Assembly: GCA_902497095.1 (NCBI GenBank)
Contig: CABVDD010000001.1
Span: forward strand, 62,001 to 126,000
Direction of reading: 5' to 3'
Length of the DNA stretch: 64,000 bases
Source: an uncultured Faecalicoccus sp.
GTDB taxonomy: Bacteria; Bacillota_I; Bacilli_A; Erysipelotrichales; Erysipelotrichaceae
The notes under the pieces are model-generated. The model ran no database searches and was not told where the DNA came from. It saw only the letters and a list, made by a program, of their open reading frames with translations. Shown in pieces: positions 18,242 through 26,489 of the stretch; the first letter of the stretch is position 1, and every line of letters starts with the position of its first letter. A program made the position numbers and the translations under genes.

Positions 18242-19099
18242 ATGAAACAAAAAGTAGTTTTAGTGACCGGTATGTCCGGAGCTGGTAAATCCAGTGCTAT
18301 GAATGCTTTAGAAGATATGGGCTATTATTGTATAGATAACTTTCCTAAAGAGCTTTTGCCAAATTTAGAGAGCTTGTTGGAAAAAGAAGAGCATTATCAG
18401 TATGTGGCTTTATCTGTTAGTGCTATTGATTATTTAGATTTTGTGACATATTTTAAAAATCTGCCGGAGCCAATTTCAATCGTCTTTTTAGATTGCAGCG
18501 ATGAGGAATTATTGCTTCGATATCGATTTACAAGACGTCATCATCCAATGATTGCCATAGGCCAGGCAACTACCATAGAAGAAGCTATTGAAATGGAACG
18601 CGATCTTTTTGATCAAATACAAGACAGTGCGCCGGATATGATACATATAGATACGACAAAAATCACACCGGCTTCTTTGGCAAGACGTATCCGTCATCGC
18701 TTTAAGATGCAACAAAAAAGTCAGTTTACTTTAACATTTCAATCTTTTGGGTTTAAACACGGTGTTCCGCTAGATGCGGATATGGTAATCGATGTCCGTT
18801 TTTTGCCGAATCCATTTTATGAACCAGATTTACGAGATAAGACAGGAAATCAAAAAGAAGTATATAACTATGTAATGGATAAACCGGAAACACAGGATTT
18901 TATTGTACGTTTAAAGAATTATACGGATTTTGTCTTTGAAAGTTACGATCAACAAAATAAAAACCATATGATCGTTGCTGTAGGATGCACCGGTGGACAA
19001 CATCGTTCTGTATCAATTTGTAATTGGCTGTACGATACATATAAGGATACTTATCGCTGTTTTAAATCGCATCGGGATATAGGAGTGGATGAAGAATGA
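18242..19099 (+). CDS. rapZ: RapZ/YvcJ nucleotide-binding protein
   Basis: 285 residues with a Walker A GMSGAGKS (10-17) and the C-terminal GCTGGQHRSV signature of RapZ/YvcJ. In Gram-negatives RapZ controls GlmS synthesis; in Firmicutes YvcJ has GTPase activity and affects competence, and its exact role is open. RBS AAAGGAGG; TACAAT with TG upstream (18210-18218) is the likely -10. It leads the conserved rapZ-yvcK-whiA cluster, and its stop overlaps the yvcK start by 4 nt. Confidence 0.95.
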   Translation: MKQKVVLVTGMSGAGKSSAMNALEDMGYYCIDNFPKELLPNLESLLEKEEHYQYVALSVSAIDYLDFVTYFKNLPEPISIVFLDCSDEELLLRYRFTRRHHPMIAIGQATTIEEAIEMERDLFDQIQDSAPDMIHIDTTKITPASLARRIRHRFKMQQKSQFTLTFQSFGFKHGVPLDADMVIDVRFLPNPFYEPDLRDKTGNQKEVYNYVMDKPETQDFIVRLKNYTDFVFESYDQQNKNHMIVAVGCTGGQHRSVSICNWLYDTYKDTYRCFKSHRDIGVDEE

Positions 19100-20043
19100 A
19101 AAATATTGTAGTTATTGGTGGAGGTACAGGTCTTTCAAGTATGCTTATGGGTATGAAAAGTATCCAAAATGTCAACATTACCGCTATTGTGACAGTGGCC
19201 GATGATGGAGGAAGCACTGGTCGTATCCGAGATATCTACAATGTGCCGGCTGTTGGAGATATTCGCCATGTGCTTTGTGCAATGGCACAAGATGATGAAA
19301 ATCATTTGTTTAGCGATTTGATGAATTATCGCTTTGAAGGTGATAAAGATATCGGAGGACACAATCTGGGAAATCTGATTTTTCTGGCATTGATGAATTT
19401 GACAGGTTCTTTTATTGGAGCAATCCAGGCTATCAGTAAAGTTTTGAAAGTCAAGGGTACCATTGTTCCTAGTACCCTTGATATCGTAACATTGTATGCG
19501 ATGATGAAAGATGGAACTTTGGTTCGAGGAGAAAAAAATATCCCAACTTTAGATAACAGTATCGATCATGTTTTTTACCAGAAAAAAGTAACACCGTATC
19601 TGCCAGCCATTCAAGCCATTGAAAAAGCAGATATCCTGATCTATGGAATTGGTTCATTATACACATCGATCATGCCAAATTTGATCATCGATGAGATAGC
19701 CGATGCCATACATAGAACGACATGCCCGCATATTTATTTTTGTAATGCGATGTCACAACCTGGAGAAACAGATGGTTACAGCATGGAAGATCATATTCGG
19801 GCGATAGAAAGACATTCATTTAAAGATCCGGTAGATCTAGTAGTGGTCGATCAAAGTTATATTCCACAATCTATTTTGGATAAATATGCAAAGATGCATT
19901 CTTTTCCAATTCAGGTACAAGAAGAAGATCATTCTTATAAAATCTTGAAGCGAAATATGATTTATTTTGATGAAAAAGGACGAATTCGTCATGATCCCAA
20001 AGCTGTTCGTGAAGTTGTAGAAGAGATTTTAAAAGCGCTTTAA
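19096..20043 (+). CDS. yvcK: YvcK/GlmR family (gluconeogenesis factor)
   Basis: 315 residues. It opens with the Rossmann-like GGGTGLSSML and includes TVADDGGSTGRIRD, PAVGDIRHVL and GIGSLYTSIMPNLI, all diagnostic of the YvcK (CofD-like) family. In Firmicutes it binds UDP-GlcNAc and stimulates GlmS, balancing carbon flow into wall precursors. The start at 19096 overlaps the rapZ stop (ATGA). A short gap with its own extended -10 separates it from whiA. Confidence 0.95.
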   Translation: MKNIVVIGGGTGLSSMLMGMKSIQNVNITAIVTVADDGGSTGRIRDIYNVPAVGDIRHVLCAMAQDDENHLFSDLMNYRFEGDKDIGGHNLGNLIFLALMNLTGSFIGAIQAISKVLKVKGTIVPSTLDIVTLYAMMKDGTLVRGEKNIPTLDNSIDHVFYQKKVTPYLPAIQAIEKADILIYGIGSLYTSIMPNLIIDEIADAIHRTTCPHIYFCNAMSQPGETDGYSMEDHIRAIERHSFKDPVDLVVVDQSYIPQSILDKYAKMHSFPIQVQEEDHSYKILKRNMIYFDEKGRIRHDPKAVREVVEEILKAL

Positions 20044-20107
20044 GTTTCAATTTAGAAGACAATTATGATTCTCATGATATAATAACTAGCACAAAAGGAG
20101 GTCTTGT

Positions 20108-21055
20108 ATGTCATTTACAAGTGAGGTAAAAAAACAAATCTGTGATGATGTATTGGATACCTTGGCCGCTAAAGCGCAGCTATGTGCCTTATTACAGATG
20201 CGCGCCTCTTTACATATGAATTGGCAGGGGATGTATTTATCGTTTCAAACGGAAAATGCAACGATTGCCAAGCATGTATTTCAAAGAATGAAAGAATTAT
20301 ATCAGGTAGATCCAAGGCTTTCTGTGCTCAGAAAGATGCAGTTAAAAAAGAATAATGTATATCGTATTCAAGTATATGATAAAGCGCAGACGATTTTATC
20401 CGATTTGAAAATATTGACCGAAAGTGGTTTGCATTTTGCACCTCCGATTCAATACACGCGCTCAGAAAAAAATGCCAGAGCTTATCTGCAAGGGTGTTTT
20501 TTAGCAGGTGGAAGCATCAATGATCCAAAGACGACAAATTATCATTGTGAGATCAGCACCCATGAAGAACAAATGGCACAAAGCATACAAAAGATGATGC
20601 AGCGGTTTTATTTGCCGGCCAAAACGATACGTCGAAAAAATGCTTATATTGTCTATTTAAAAGCAGGGGATAAAATTGCAGACTTTTTAAAACTTTGTAA
20701 TGCATCACAGGCTTTATTCGATTTTGAAGATTCGCGTATACAACGTGATTTTTACAATAATTTAAAACGATTGGATAATTGTGAATTGGCGAATGAAATG
20801 AAAGCGTTAAAAGCAGGTAAAAAACAATTGGATTATATTTATGCATTGGAGAAAAATGAAAATAAAGTAGAGATTTCTTCCAAGATACGACATGTGATGG
20901 AAATACGAAAAAAGTTTCCGGAAGCCAGTATGAATGAATTGTGTGAACAATGTTATCTGGCATATGGAGAAATTATTTCCAAATCAGGCATGAAACATCG
21001 ATTAGGAAAAATTAAAGAAATGGCAAAACCTTTTTTGGAGGATTCAGATGCGTAA
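20108..21055 (+). CDS. whiA: WhiA DNA-binding protein
   Basis: 315 residues, with an N-terminal degenerate LAGLIDADG homing-endonuclease-like part (AYLQGCFLAGGSINDP near 120-135) and a C-terminal HTH (KFPEASMNELCEQCY..GEIISKSGMKHRLGK). WhiA regulates sporulation in actinomycetes and affects division and chromosome segregation in non-sporulating Firmicutes. RBS AAAGGAGG. A TATAAT with upstream TG at 20075-20083 gives it a promoter independent of yvcK. Its 3' end overlaps the next gene by 8 nt. Confidence 0.95.
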   Translation: MSFTSEVKKQICDDVLDTLAAKAQLCALLQMRASLHMNWQGMYLSFQTENATIAKHVFQRMKELYQVDPRLSVLRKMQLKKNNVYRIQVYDKAQTILSDLKILTESGLHFAPPIQYTRSEKNARAYLQGCFLAGGSINDPKTTNYHCEISTHEEQMAQSIQKMMQRFYLPAKTIRRKNAYIVYLKAGDKIADFLKLCNASQALFDFEDSRIQRDFYNNLKRLDNCELANEMKALKAGKKQLDYIYALEKNENKVEISSKIRHVMEIRKKFPEASMNELCEQCYLAYGEIISKSGMKHRLGKIKEMAKPFLEDSDA

Positions 21056-21578
21056 ACTATGTATGATATTTATGGGTTTGTTATTGTTGACAGGCTGTTC
21101 TGGCCCTTCTTTACAAAGACAGACTTTTACAGTTGAATTAGGTCAGGATATTTATGCGAATGCTGCCTTATATATCAAAGATGCACAAAATTATCCAACC
21201 GATGACTGGGAAGTAGAGGCTAAGAGTTCAGGCATCGTAAAGACACAAAATCGGTTTACTTCGGAAAATATGGATTATTTGGTTGTCGGGCAGTATGATT
21301 TTGTGATTCATGCAGGGAATCGGGATATTGATTTCTCTATCTCTGTCAAAGATACACAGCCACCGACTATATTGTCTTGTCCTTCGGAAATCAGTGTTTC
21401 AACAGGACAAAGCGTGGATTGGTCTGCTTATATAAAAGCAAGTGATTTAAGTGGAGTTTCATTTTCAACGGCCTCGGAATTTAACCCTTCATCAGCAGGC
21501 GAGCAAGATGTATCGGTACGAATATCGGATCGTTTTGGAAATGCGGTGACACGAGAAATCCATGTCAATGTAACATAA
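21048..21578 (+). CDS. lipoprotein with a bacterial Ig-like domain
   Basis: 176 residues. The signal peptide ends in a good lipobox, LLTGC (Cys19). The C-terminal half (about 100-175; DTQPPTILSCPSEISVSTGQSVDWSAYI..DLSGV..GEQDVSVRISDRFGN) is a DUF5011-like Ig domain, also seen in the secreted protein at 61135. An envelope-anchored adhesion or wall-interaction role is plausible but unproven. RBS GGAGGATTCAG lies inside whiA, so it is part of that transcript. Confidence 0.75.
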   Translation: MRKLCMIFMGLLLLTGCSGPSLQRQTFTVELGQDIYANAALYIKDAQNYPTDDWEVEAKSSGIVKTQNRFTSENMDYLVVGQYDFVIHAGNRDIDFSISVKDTQPPTILSCPSEISVSTGQSVDWSAYIKASDLSGVSFSTASEFNPSSAGEQDVSVRISDRFGNAVTREIHVNVT

Positions 21579-21588
21579 GGAGATATAG

Positions 21589-22371
21589 ATGCAATTAGAA
21601 GTGATTTTAGGATTGGGAATTCCTTTTTTAGGAACGATGTTGGGAGCGGCAGTCGTTTTCTTTTTAAAAAAAGGAGTTCCTTTACTGGTTGAAAAATTTA
21701 TGCTTGGCTTTGCGGCTGGTGTAATGATCGCAGCCAGTGTATTTAGTTTATTGTTGCCGGCTATGGAAGAAGTAGAACGTCTACATCAAAACAGTTGGCT
21801 GGTTACGGCTGTAGGTTTTTTACTGGGAATTTTCTTTTTACTGATATTGGATGAAATAATACCTCATATTCATGTGGATTCGGATCAGGAAGAGGGAATA
21901 CATACCTCATGGAAAAAAACAACAAAGTTATTCTTTGCGATGACGCTTCATAACATTCCAGAAGGAATGTCTTTAGGGATTGTCTTTGCGGGATTGTATA
22001 CAGCTGATACCACATTGACCATTGAAGGAGCTTTAGCGCTTTCGATGGGAATCGCGATCCAAAACTTTCCGGAAGGAGCCGTTCTATCATTACCTTTGCA
22101 TTCACAGGGCATGTCTAGAATGAAATCTTTTATTTTGGGTACGGCTTCTGGAATCGTTGAGCCTATAGGCGCTTTTTTAACTATTTTATTTTCTTCGGTT
22201 TTACAACCGATCTTGCCTTGGTTATTAGCTTTTGCGGCAGGCGCTATGGTATATGTCTGCGTGGAAGAATTGATTCCACAATCACAACAAGGAAAACATA
22301 CAAATATCGCCACCATTGCCTTTGCTCTTGGATTTGCCTGTATGATGATCTTAGATACAGCTTTGGGGTAA
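21589..22371 (+). CDS. ZIP-family divalent metal transporter
   Basis: 260 residues and about eight TMs. The ZIP metal-site signatures HNIPEGMSLG (TM4) and QNFPEGAVLSLPL (TM5) are present; the second has Gln-Asn-Phe-Pro-Glu in place of the usual His. It probably imports Zn2+, or Fe2+/Mn2+. An acidic/His loop (DEIIPHIHVDSDQEE) may bind metal. It starts 11 nt after the lipoprotein stop with RBS AAGGAG. Confidence 0.88.
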   Translation: MQLEVILGLGIPFLGTMLGAAVVFFLKKGVPLLVEKFMLGFAAGVMIAASVFSLLLPAMEEVERLHQNSWLVTAVGFLLGIFFLLILDEIIPHIHVDSDQEEGIHTSWKKTTKLFFAMTLHNIPEGMSLGIVFAGLYTADTTLTIEGALALSMGIAIQNFPEGAVLSLPLHSQGMSRMKSFILGTASGIVEPIGAFLTILFSSVLQPILPWLLAFAAGAMVYVCVEELIPQSQQGKHTNIATIAFALGFACMMILDTALG

Positions 22372-22374
22372 GAT

Positions 22375-22737
22375 ATGAAACTTACAAAAGCAGACCGGAT
22401 CTTGATCGTGATTTTGATGCTTGTCTCTTTTTTAAGCCTTTTTTTCTTGATGCAGCAGACTACCCAGGCTAATAAAGCCGATGTTTATGTGAAAGAAGAA
22501 AAAGTCTTATCTATCGATTTAAATCAAGATGGTCATTACAGTGTGGATGGTACGAATGGTAAAGTAGAAATTGAAGTAAAAGATCATGCCATTCGGGTAA
22601 CGCAGGAAAACAGTCCACATCATCTTTGTTCCAGGCAGGGTTTTGTTTTGGATTCAAATGTGCCGATTGTTTGCCTGCCCAATGAAACTGTAATTCAAAT
22701 CGAAGGTGACACAAAGGAAGATACGGTGATACAATGA
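22375..22737 (+). CDS. NusG domain II-containing membrane-anchored protein
   Basis: 120 residues: one N-terminal TM (about 8-27) then a small extracytoplasmic beta domain. CSRQGFVLDSNVPIVCLPNETVIQIEG is typical of the NusG_II (KOW-like) family encoded beside Gx transporters. Two conserved Cys suggest a disulfide or metal site. Function unknown. It overlaps the next gene by 4 nt (ATGA). Confidence 0.75.
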   Translation: MKLTKADRILIVILMLVSFLSLFFLMQQTTQANKADVYVKEEKVLSIDLNQDGHYSVDGTNGKVEIEVKDHAIRVTQENSPHHLCSRQGFVLDSNVPIVCLPNETVIQIEGDTKEDTVIQ

Positions 22738-23234
22738 AAACAGAAAAAATTGTAGAATTATCTTTTTTATGTGCTATTGGAATCGTTTTACAGATACTGG
22801 AAAGTTTTTTGCCCACTTCCTGGATCATTCCCGGATTCAAGATCGGCTTTGCCAATATCACAGCTTTATTTGTATTAAAGATGTATGGAATTCGTTCAAT
22901 GTGTTTAGTTAGTGCCTTACGTGTTTTTATGGCAAGTCTTTTACAGGGAACTTTATTTTCTGTTTCTTTTTGGCTTTCGGCAAGCGGTGCTTGTTTAGCT
23001 TTGATTGCCATGAGCATAGGGTATAAAAGCGGATTGTTTTCAATTTTTGGCATCAGTATTCTAGGCGCAGCTTTTCATAGTATCGGTCAAGTTTTGATGG
23101 TTACATGGATATATCAACAGTTTTTTATGCAGTTGTTTTTGCCAATCTTACTGGCATTGTCTATTGTAAGTGGCTTGTGCATTGGTCTTTTAAGCCAGCT
23201 TATAATGAATCGTTGGAAAGGAAGAAGTGTATGA
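22734..23234 (+). CDS. Gx transporter family protein (ECF S-component-like)
   Basis: 166 residues and five to six TM helices. The N-terminus ALGIVLQILESFLP-type segment and PGFKIGFANITALFVLKMYG, ALRVFMASLLQGT are characteristic of the Gx transporter/heptaprenyl-synthase component I family, distantly related to ECF substrate-binding subunits. It is translationally coupled to the NusG_II protein. The substrate is unknown; partners of this family sometimes sit with FMN-transferase genes, none of which are seen here. Confidence 0.8.
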   Translation: MKTEKIVELSFLCAIGIVLQILESFLPTSWIIPGFKIGFANITALFVLKMYGIRSMCLVSALRVFMASLLQGTLFSVSFWLSASGACLALIAMSIGYKSGLFSIFGISILGAAFHSIGQVLMVTWIYQQFFMQLFLPILLALSIVSGLCIGLLSQLIMNRWKGRSV

Positions 23235-23485
23235 TGTTTGTTTATAAACCACAAGGTGTATGTTCTCGTGAATTCCATTTTGAAATTCAAGATGGCGTGA
23301 TCCAGTCTTTTGAAGCTATTGGAGGATGCAATGGAAATTTAAAAGGTATAGGACGTCTGTTAAAGGGAAGGGAAGTAAAGGAAGTTATGCAAAATCTGGA
23401 AGGTGTAACTTGTGGAACAAAGCCTACATCGTGTCCCGATCAGATTTCTAAAGCTTTGCAGGCTTATGTAAAAGAAAATGGCTGA
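23231..23485 (+). CDS. TSCPD domain protein (TIGR03905-like)
   Basis: About 84 residues. It contains GGCNGNLKGIGRLLKG and CGTKPTSCPDQISKAL, the latter naming the TSCPD family. The same domain forms the C-terminal tail of vitamin-B12-dependent ribonucleotide reductases; the stand-alone role is unknown. Conserved Cys suggest metal or redox function. It overlaps Gx (4 nt) and the next gene (8 nt). ATG at 23234 is an alternative start. Confidence 0.8.
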   Translation: MMFVYKPQGVCSREFHFEIQDGVIQSFEAIGGCNGNLKGIGRLLKGREVKEVMQNLEGVTCGTKPTSCPDQISKALQAYVKENG

Positions 23486-24104
23486 TTATTTTTTAGGGGC
23501 TTTAAAAGCACTGGAAAGACGTTCTAAAGATAATGTATTGATCTTTTCGGATGTTTTAACAGAACGTTTAGATGCTTTGGTAGAATCGATGATTTATCAA
23601 AGAGTTTCAGACAACGACTATTTAAAGACATTGGAGTTGTATTATAAAAAATATCAAAGGTTTGAAAATCATAAAGGAATGTATTTTTGTATCCTTCGTA
23701 TGCAGCATTTGATGCAGTTAAAAAAAGAGCATAAAAGGCCAGAAAATTGGCGTTATCTTGAATTAACAACGAATGTAGATCATGAAGTACAAGAGTTTTT
23801 AAAAGAGCATAAGTCTTATTATCAAAATGCTGTTTATGAATATAAACGTGTATTTTTGATGATTTTATTAGCCTTTACCGTTGCGATTTTAGTTGTAAGC
23901 GTGTTGATCTTTCAAATTCCTTTTTGGCTTGGATGGCTTTTATCGGTTTGTTTCTATGGAGGAATGTGGTTCTTTGGTAAAGAAAAAGGAATCGGTTTTT
24001 TAATGGAAAAGCAGATTCAAAAACTTTATCCGGATTTAGATGTACTTTGTCAAAGACTGGATCGTTCTGTTATGAGAAAAAAGAATACAAACAAATTTTT
24101 CTAA
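23478..24104 (+). CDS. hypothetical protein with two TM helices
   Basis: 208 residues: a soluble, helical, charged N-terminal part (1-120), two adjacent TMs (about 124-145 and 150-167) and a short basic C-terminal tail (RKKNTNKFF). No domain recognised. It overlaps the TSCPD gene and ends 5 nt before the Rex box, closing the whiA-containing run of genes. Confidence 0.6.
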   Translation: MADYFLGALKALERRSKDNVLIFSDVLTERLDALVESMIYQRVSDNDYLKTLELYYKKYQRFENHKGMYFCILRMQHLMQLKKEHKRPENWRYLELTTNVDHEVQEFLKEHKSYYQNAVYEYKRVFLMILLAFTVAILVVSVLIFQIPFWLGWLLSVCFYGGMWFFGKEKGIGFLMEKQIQKLYPDLDVLCQRLDRSVMRKKNTNKFF

Positions 24105-24109
24105 AAGAT

Positions 24110-24148
24110 TTGTTAACATCTTCACAAAGTATAAAAAAATGCTAAAAT
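24110..24148 (+). promoter_or_regulatory. Rex operator over the rex promoter
   Basis: TTGTTAACATCTTCACAA (24110-24127) fits the Rex consensus TTGTKAAnnnnTTMACAA in both arms. It covers the -35 region of the extended -10 TGCTAAAAT (24140-24148). This indicates NADH-responsive autorepression of rex. Confidence 0.8.
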
Positions 24149-24168
24149 ATCTTTAGGAGTGATGAGAC

Positions 24169-24807
24169 ATGGCTACTAAAAAAGTACCAAAAGCGACCTT
24201 ACAAAGATACCCGCTATATTTAAAAGCATTACGTCGCTTGAAAAAGAATGGTGTCCAAAGAATCATGTCCAAAGAATTATCAACGTTTGTAGATATCGAG
24301 TCAACTACGATTCGTAGAGATTTCTCATTTTTAGGTAATTTAGGGAAACAAGGATATGGTTATGATGTAGATCGTTTGATAGAGATCTTTAATGCGGAAC
24401 TCGGTGTGGATTTTGATGAGAAAATTATCTTGGTGGGAGCCGGTAACTTAGGTCGTGCCTTGATGAATTATAATAAATGGGATCATGTTGTAGGTGAAAT
24501 TGCCTGTGCTTTTGATATGGATGAGGCTAAAGCAGGGATACAGTTTGGTGTAAGAATCTATCCTATGTCACAATTGGAGGAAAAAATTCCCGAAGGCTGC
24601 CATATAGCCATCTTGACGATCTCACATAAAATACAGGAAACCGTGGATCGTCTGGTTGCTTGTGGAATTACTGGTCTTGTGGATTTTACACATGAACATT
24701 TTCTAGTGCCAAAAGGGGTTGCCGTAAAAGTTGTAGATGTGGTATCATCAATTCAAGAGTTGGTATTTATTACCAATTCCATGGATACAAAGGCTAAGAA
24801 ACAGTAG
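24169..24807 (+). CDS. rex: redox-sensing transcriptional repressor Rex
   Basis: 212 residues: an N-terminal winged helix (1-80; LPLYLRAL-like LQRYPLYLKALRRL, TTIRRDFSFLG) and a Rossmann domain with GAGNLG (90-95) and a C-terminal helix. Rex represses fermentation and anaerobic genes at low NADH/NAD+ and releases DNA when NADH binds. RBS TTTAGGAG. A canonical Rex site overlaps its promoter. The asnS T-box follows immediately after its stop. Confidence 0.96.
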   Translation: MATKKVPKATLQRYPLYLKALRRLKKNGVQRIMSKELSTFVDIESTTIRRDFSFLGNLGKQGYGYDVDRLIEIFNAELGVDFDEKIILVGAGNLGRALMNYNKWDHVVGEIACAFDMDEAKAGIQFGVRIYPMSQLEEKIPEGCHIAILTISHKIQETVDRLVACGITGLVDFTHEHFLVPKGVAVKVVDVVSSIQELVFITNSMDTKAKKQ

Positions 24808-24811
24808 TGGC

Positions 24812-25006
24812 TGTAGGTGATGCGTGAAAAGAGAGTCCTGTCAGGTGAAAAGGGACCGATAGCTTATGAGCACAACAACTGCGGAGCTGGACTGGAGAAA
24901 TAGTAGTAGACAGTCTCGCTGGAGTGCGTTAATCTCAAGAGGGCTTTTTTGAAACAGGATGGTACCGCGGTTTTATATCGTTCCTAAGGGGGAGCGATTT
25001 TTTTTA
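24812..25006 (+). promoter_or_regulatory. T-box riboswitch (asparagine) upstream of asnS
   Basis: The stretch between rex and asnS has T-box hallmarks: a long structured stem I, the T-box core GATGGTACCGCG (24959-24970), which pairs with uncharged tRNA ends, and a terminator stem ATCGTTCC/GGAGCGAT (24977-24984/24991-24998) followed by T residues. AAC triplets in the candidate specifier loop (24874-24879) match Asn. Uncharged tRNA-Asn would favour antitermination and asnS expression. The exact 5' end is approximate. Confidence 0.88.
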
Positions 25007-25027
25007 TTTTACAGGAGGATAAAAAAG

Positions 25028-26386
25028 ATGTTAGTCAAAAAGTTAAAAGAAGATTTTCTGAGTTTAGATGGACAAAACATTACTTTACAAGGATGGGTTA
25101 GAACAAATCGAAATTCTAAAGCTTTAGGATTTATTGAATTAAATGATGGTTCTTGTTTTAGTAATGTGCAAGTTGTATATTATCAGGAAAGTACAAAAAA
25201 TTATGATACGATCAGTAAGATCACACTAGGCTCTGCCATTGAAGTACAAGGAAAATTAGTGTGTACCCCAGATTCTAAACAGCCTTTTGAAATTCAGGCC
25301 GAAACTATAGAAGTACTTGGATTAAGCGACCATGATTATCCGTTACAAAAAAAGCGTCACAGTTTTGAATATATGCGCGAGATTCCTCATGTACGTCCTC
25401 GTGCCAATACTTATTATGCGATCTTCCGTTTACGCAGTGTTTTATCAATGGCTATCCATACTTTTTTTCAAGACAGAGGATTTGTATATGTCCATACGCC
25501 AATCATTACAGGTAATGATGCAGAAGGTGCAGGAGAATGTTTTACAGTCACGACAAGAGAAGATAATAAATATGAAGAAGATTTCTTTGGCAAACATGCC
25601 CAGCTTACTGTTTCTGGACAACTTCATGTAGAGCCTTTTGCCTTGACTTATCGCAATGTATATACTTTTGGGCCAACATTCCGTGCCGAAAATTCGAATA
25701 CGACAAGACATGCCAGTGAATTTTGGATGATCGAACCGGAATTAGCTTTTGCCGATCTAAGCGATAATATGGATTGTATTGAAGAAATGATTAAATATTG
25801 TATCAATTATTGTTTGGAACATGCGCCGGAAGAAATGGCATTTTTTGAAAAAATGATCGACAAAGATTGTATCAAACGAATCAAAGCAGTAGCGGCATCC
25901 AACTTTAAGCGTATGACATATACAGAAGCTATTGCCCATTTAGAAAAAGCTAAAGACGAATTTGAAAATAAAGATATATATTGGGGCATGGATCTGCAAA
26001 GTGAACATGAACGTTATATTTGTGAAAAAGTAGTTAATGGCCCTGTTTTCTTAATTGATTATCCAAAAGAAATAAAAGCATTCTACATGCGTGTCAATGA
26101 AGATCAAAAAACAGTGGCAGCCTGTGATTTACTAGTTCCTTATGTAGGAGAATTAGTAGGAGGATCACAGCGTGAAGAACGTTATGATGTATTGGTTGAA
26201 AAGTTAAAAGAACTAGGAATTTCACAAGAACCTTTACAATGGTATTTAGATCTTCGCCGTTTTGGAGGATGTAAACACAGTGGTTTTGGATTAGGTTTTG
26301 ATCGTATGTTAATGTACTTAAGTGGTATACAAAATATTCGTGATGTAGAACCTTATCCACGTACGCCTAGAAATCTGGTTTTCTAA
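25028..26386 (+). CDS. asnS: asparaginyl-tRNA synthetase
   Basis: 452 residues, class IIb. An OB-fold anticodon-binding domain (about 10-105; [28 protein letters not shown]) precedes the catalytic core with motif 2 [21 protein letters not shown] and motif 3 [15 protein letters not shown] at 25028 follows AGGAGGAT with proper spacing; upstream extension would run through the T-box terminator and is rejected. Regulated by the preceding T-box and ends at a strong terminator. Confidence 0.97.
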   Translation: MLVKKLKEDFLSLDGQNITLQGWVRTNRNSKALGFIELNDGSCFSNVQVVYYQESTKNYDTISKITLGSAIEVQGKLVCTPDSKQPFEIQAETIEVLGLSDHDYPLQKKRHSFEYMREIPHVRPRANTYYAIFRLRSVLSMAIHTFFQDRGFVYVHTPIITGNDAEGAGECFTVTTREDNKYEEDFFGKHAQLTVSGQLHVEPFALTYRNVYTFGPTFRAENSNTTRHASEFWMIEPELAFADLSDNMDCIEEMIKYCINYCLEHAPEEMAFFEKMIDKDCIKRIKAVAASNFKRMTYTEAIAHLEKAKDEFENKDIYWGMDLQSEHERYICEKVVNGPVFLIDYPKEIKAFYMRVNEDQKTVAACDLLVPYVGELVGGSQREERYDVLVEKLKELGISQEPLQWYLDLRRFGGCKHSGFGLGFDRMLMYLSGIQNIRDVEPYPRTPRNLVF

Positions 26387-26407
26387 AGAGTCGAAAGACT
26401 CTTTTTT
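26385..26407 (+). terminator. terminator after asnS
   Basis: AAAGAGTC/GACTCTTT 8-bp stem with a GAAA loop and T run. It overlaps the stop codon. Confidence 0.93.
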
Positions 26408-26474
26408 CATTGTCTAATAAAACCCCTGGATAGTTTCAGGACACAATCTTAAACTAGGCGCTCTTTTTATTTTT

Positions 26475-26483
26475 TGATATACT
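26475..26483 (+). promoter_or_regulatory. extended -10 directly before the amidase-like gene
   Basis: TGATATACT (TGn plus TATACT, -10 at 26478-26483), with only 6 nt to the ATG at 26490 and no clear -35. Initiation would fall at or next to the start codon. Confidence 0.5.
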
Positions 26484-26489
26484 TAGAGC

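Noticed and set aside
22511..23053. 180-residue minus-strand frame across the NusG_II and Gx genes
   Set aside because: Antisense to two recognised, overlapping genes; no RBS or family features.
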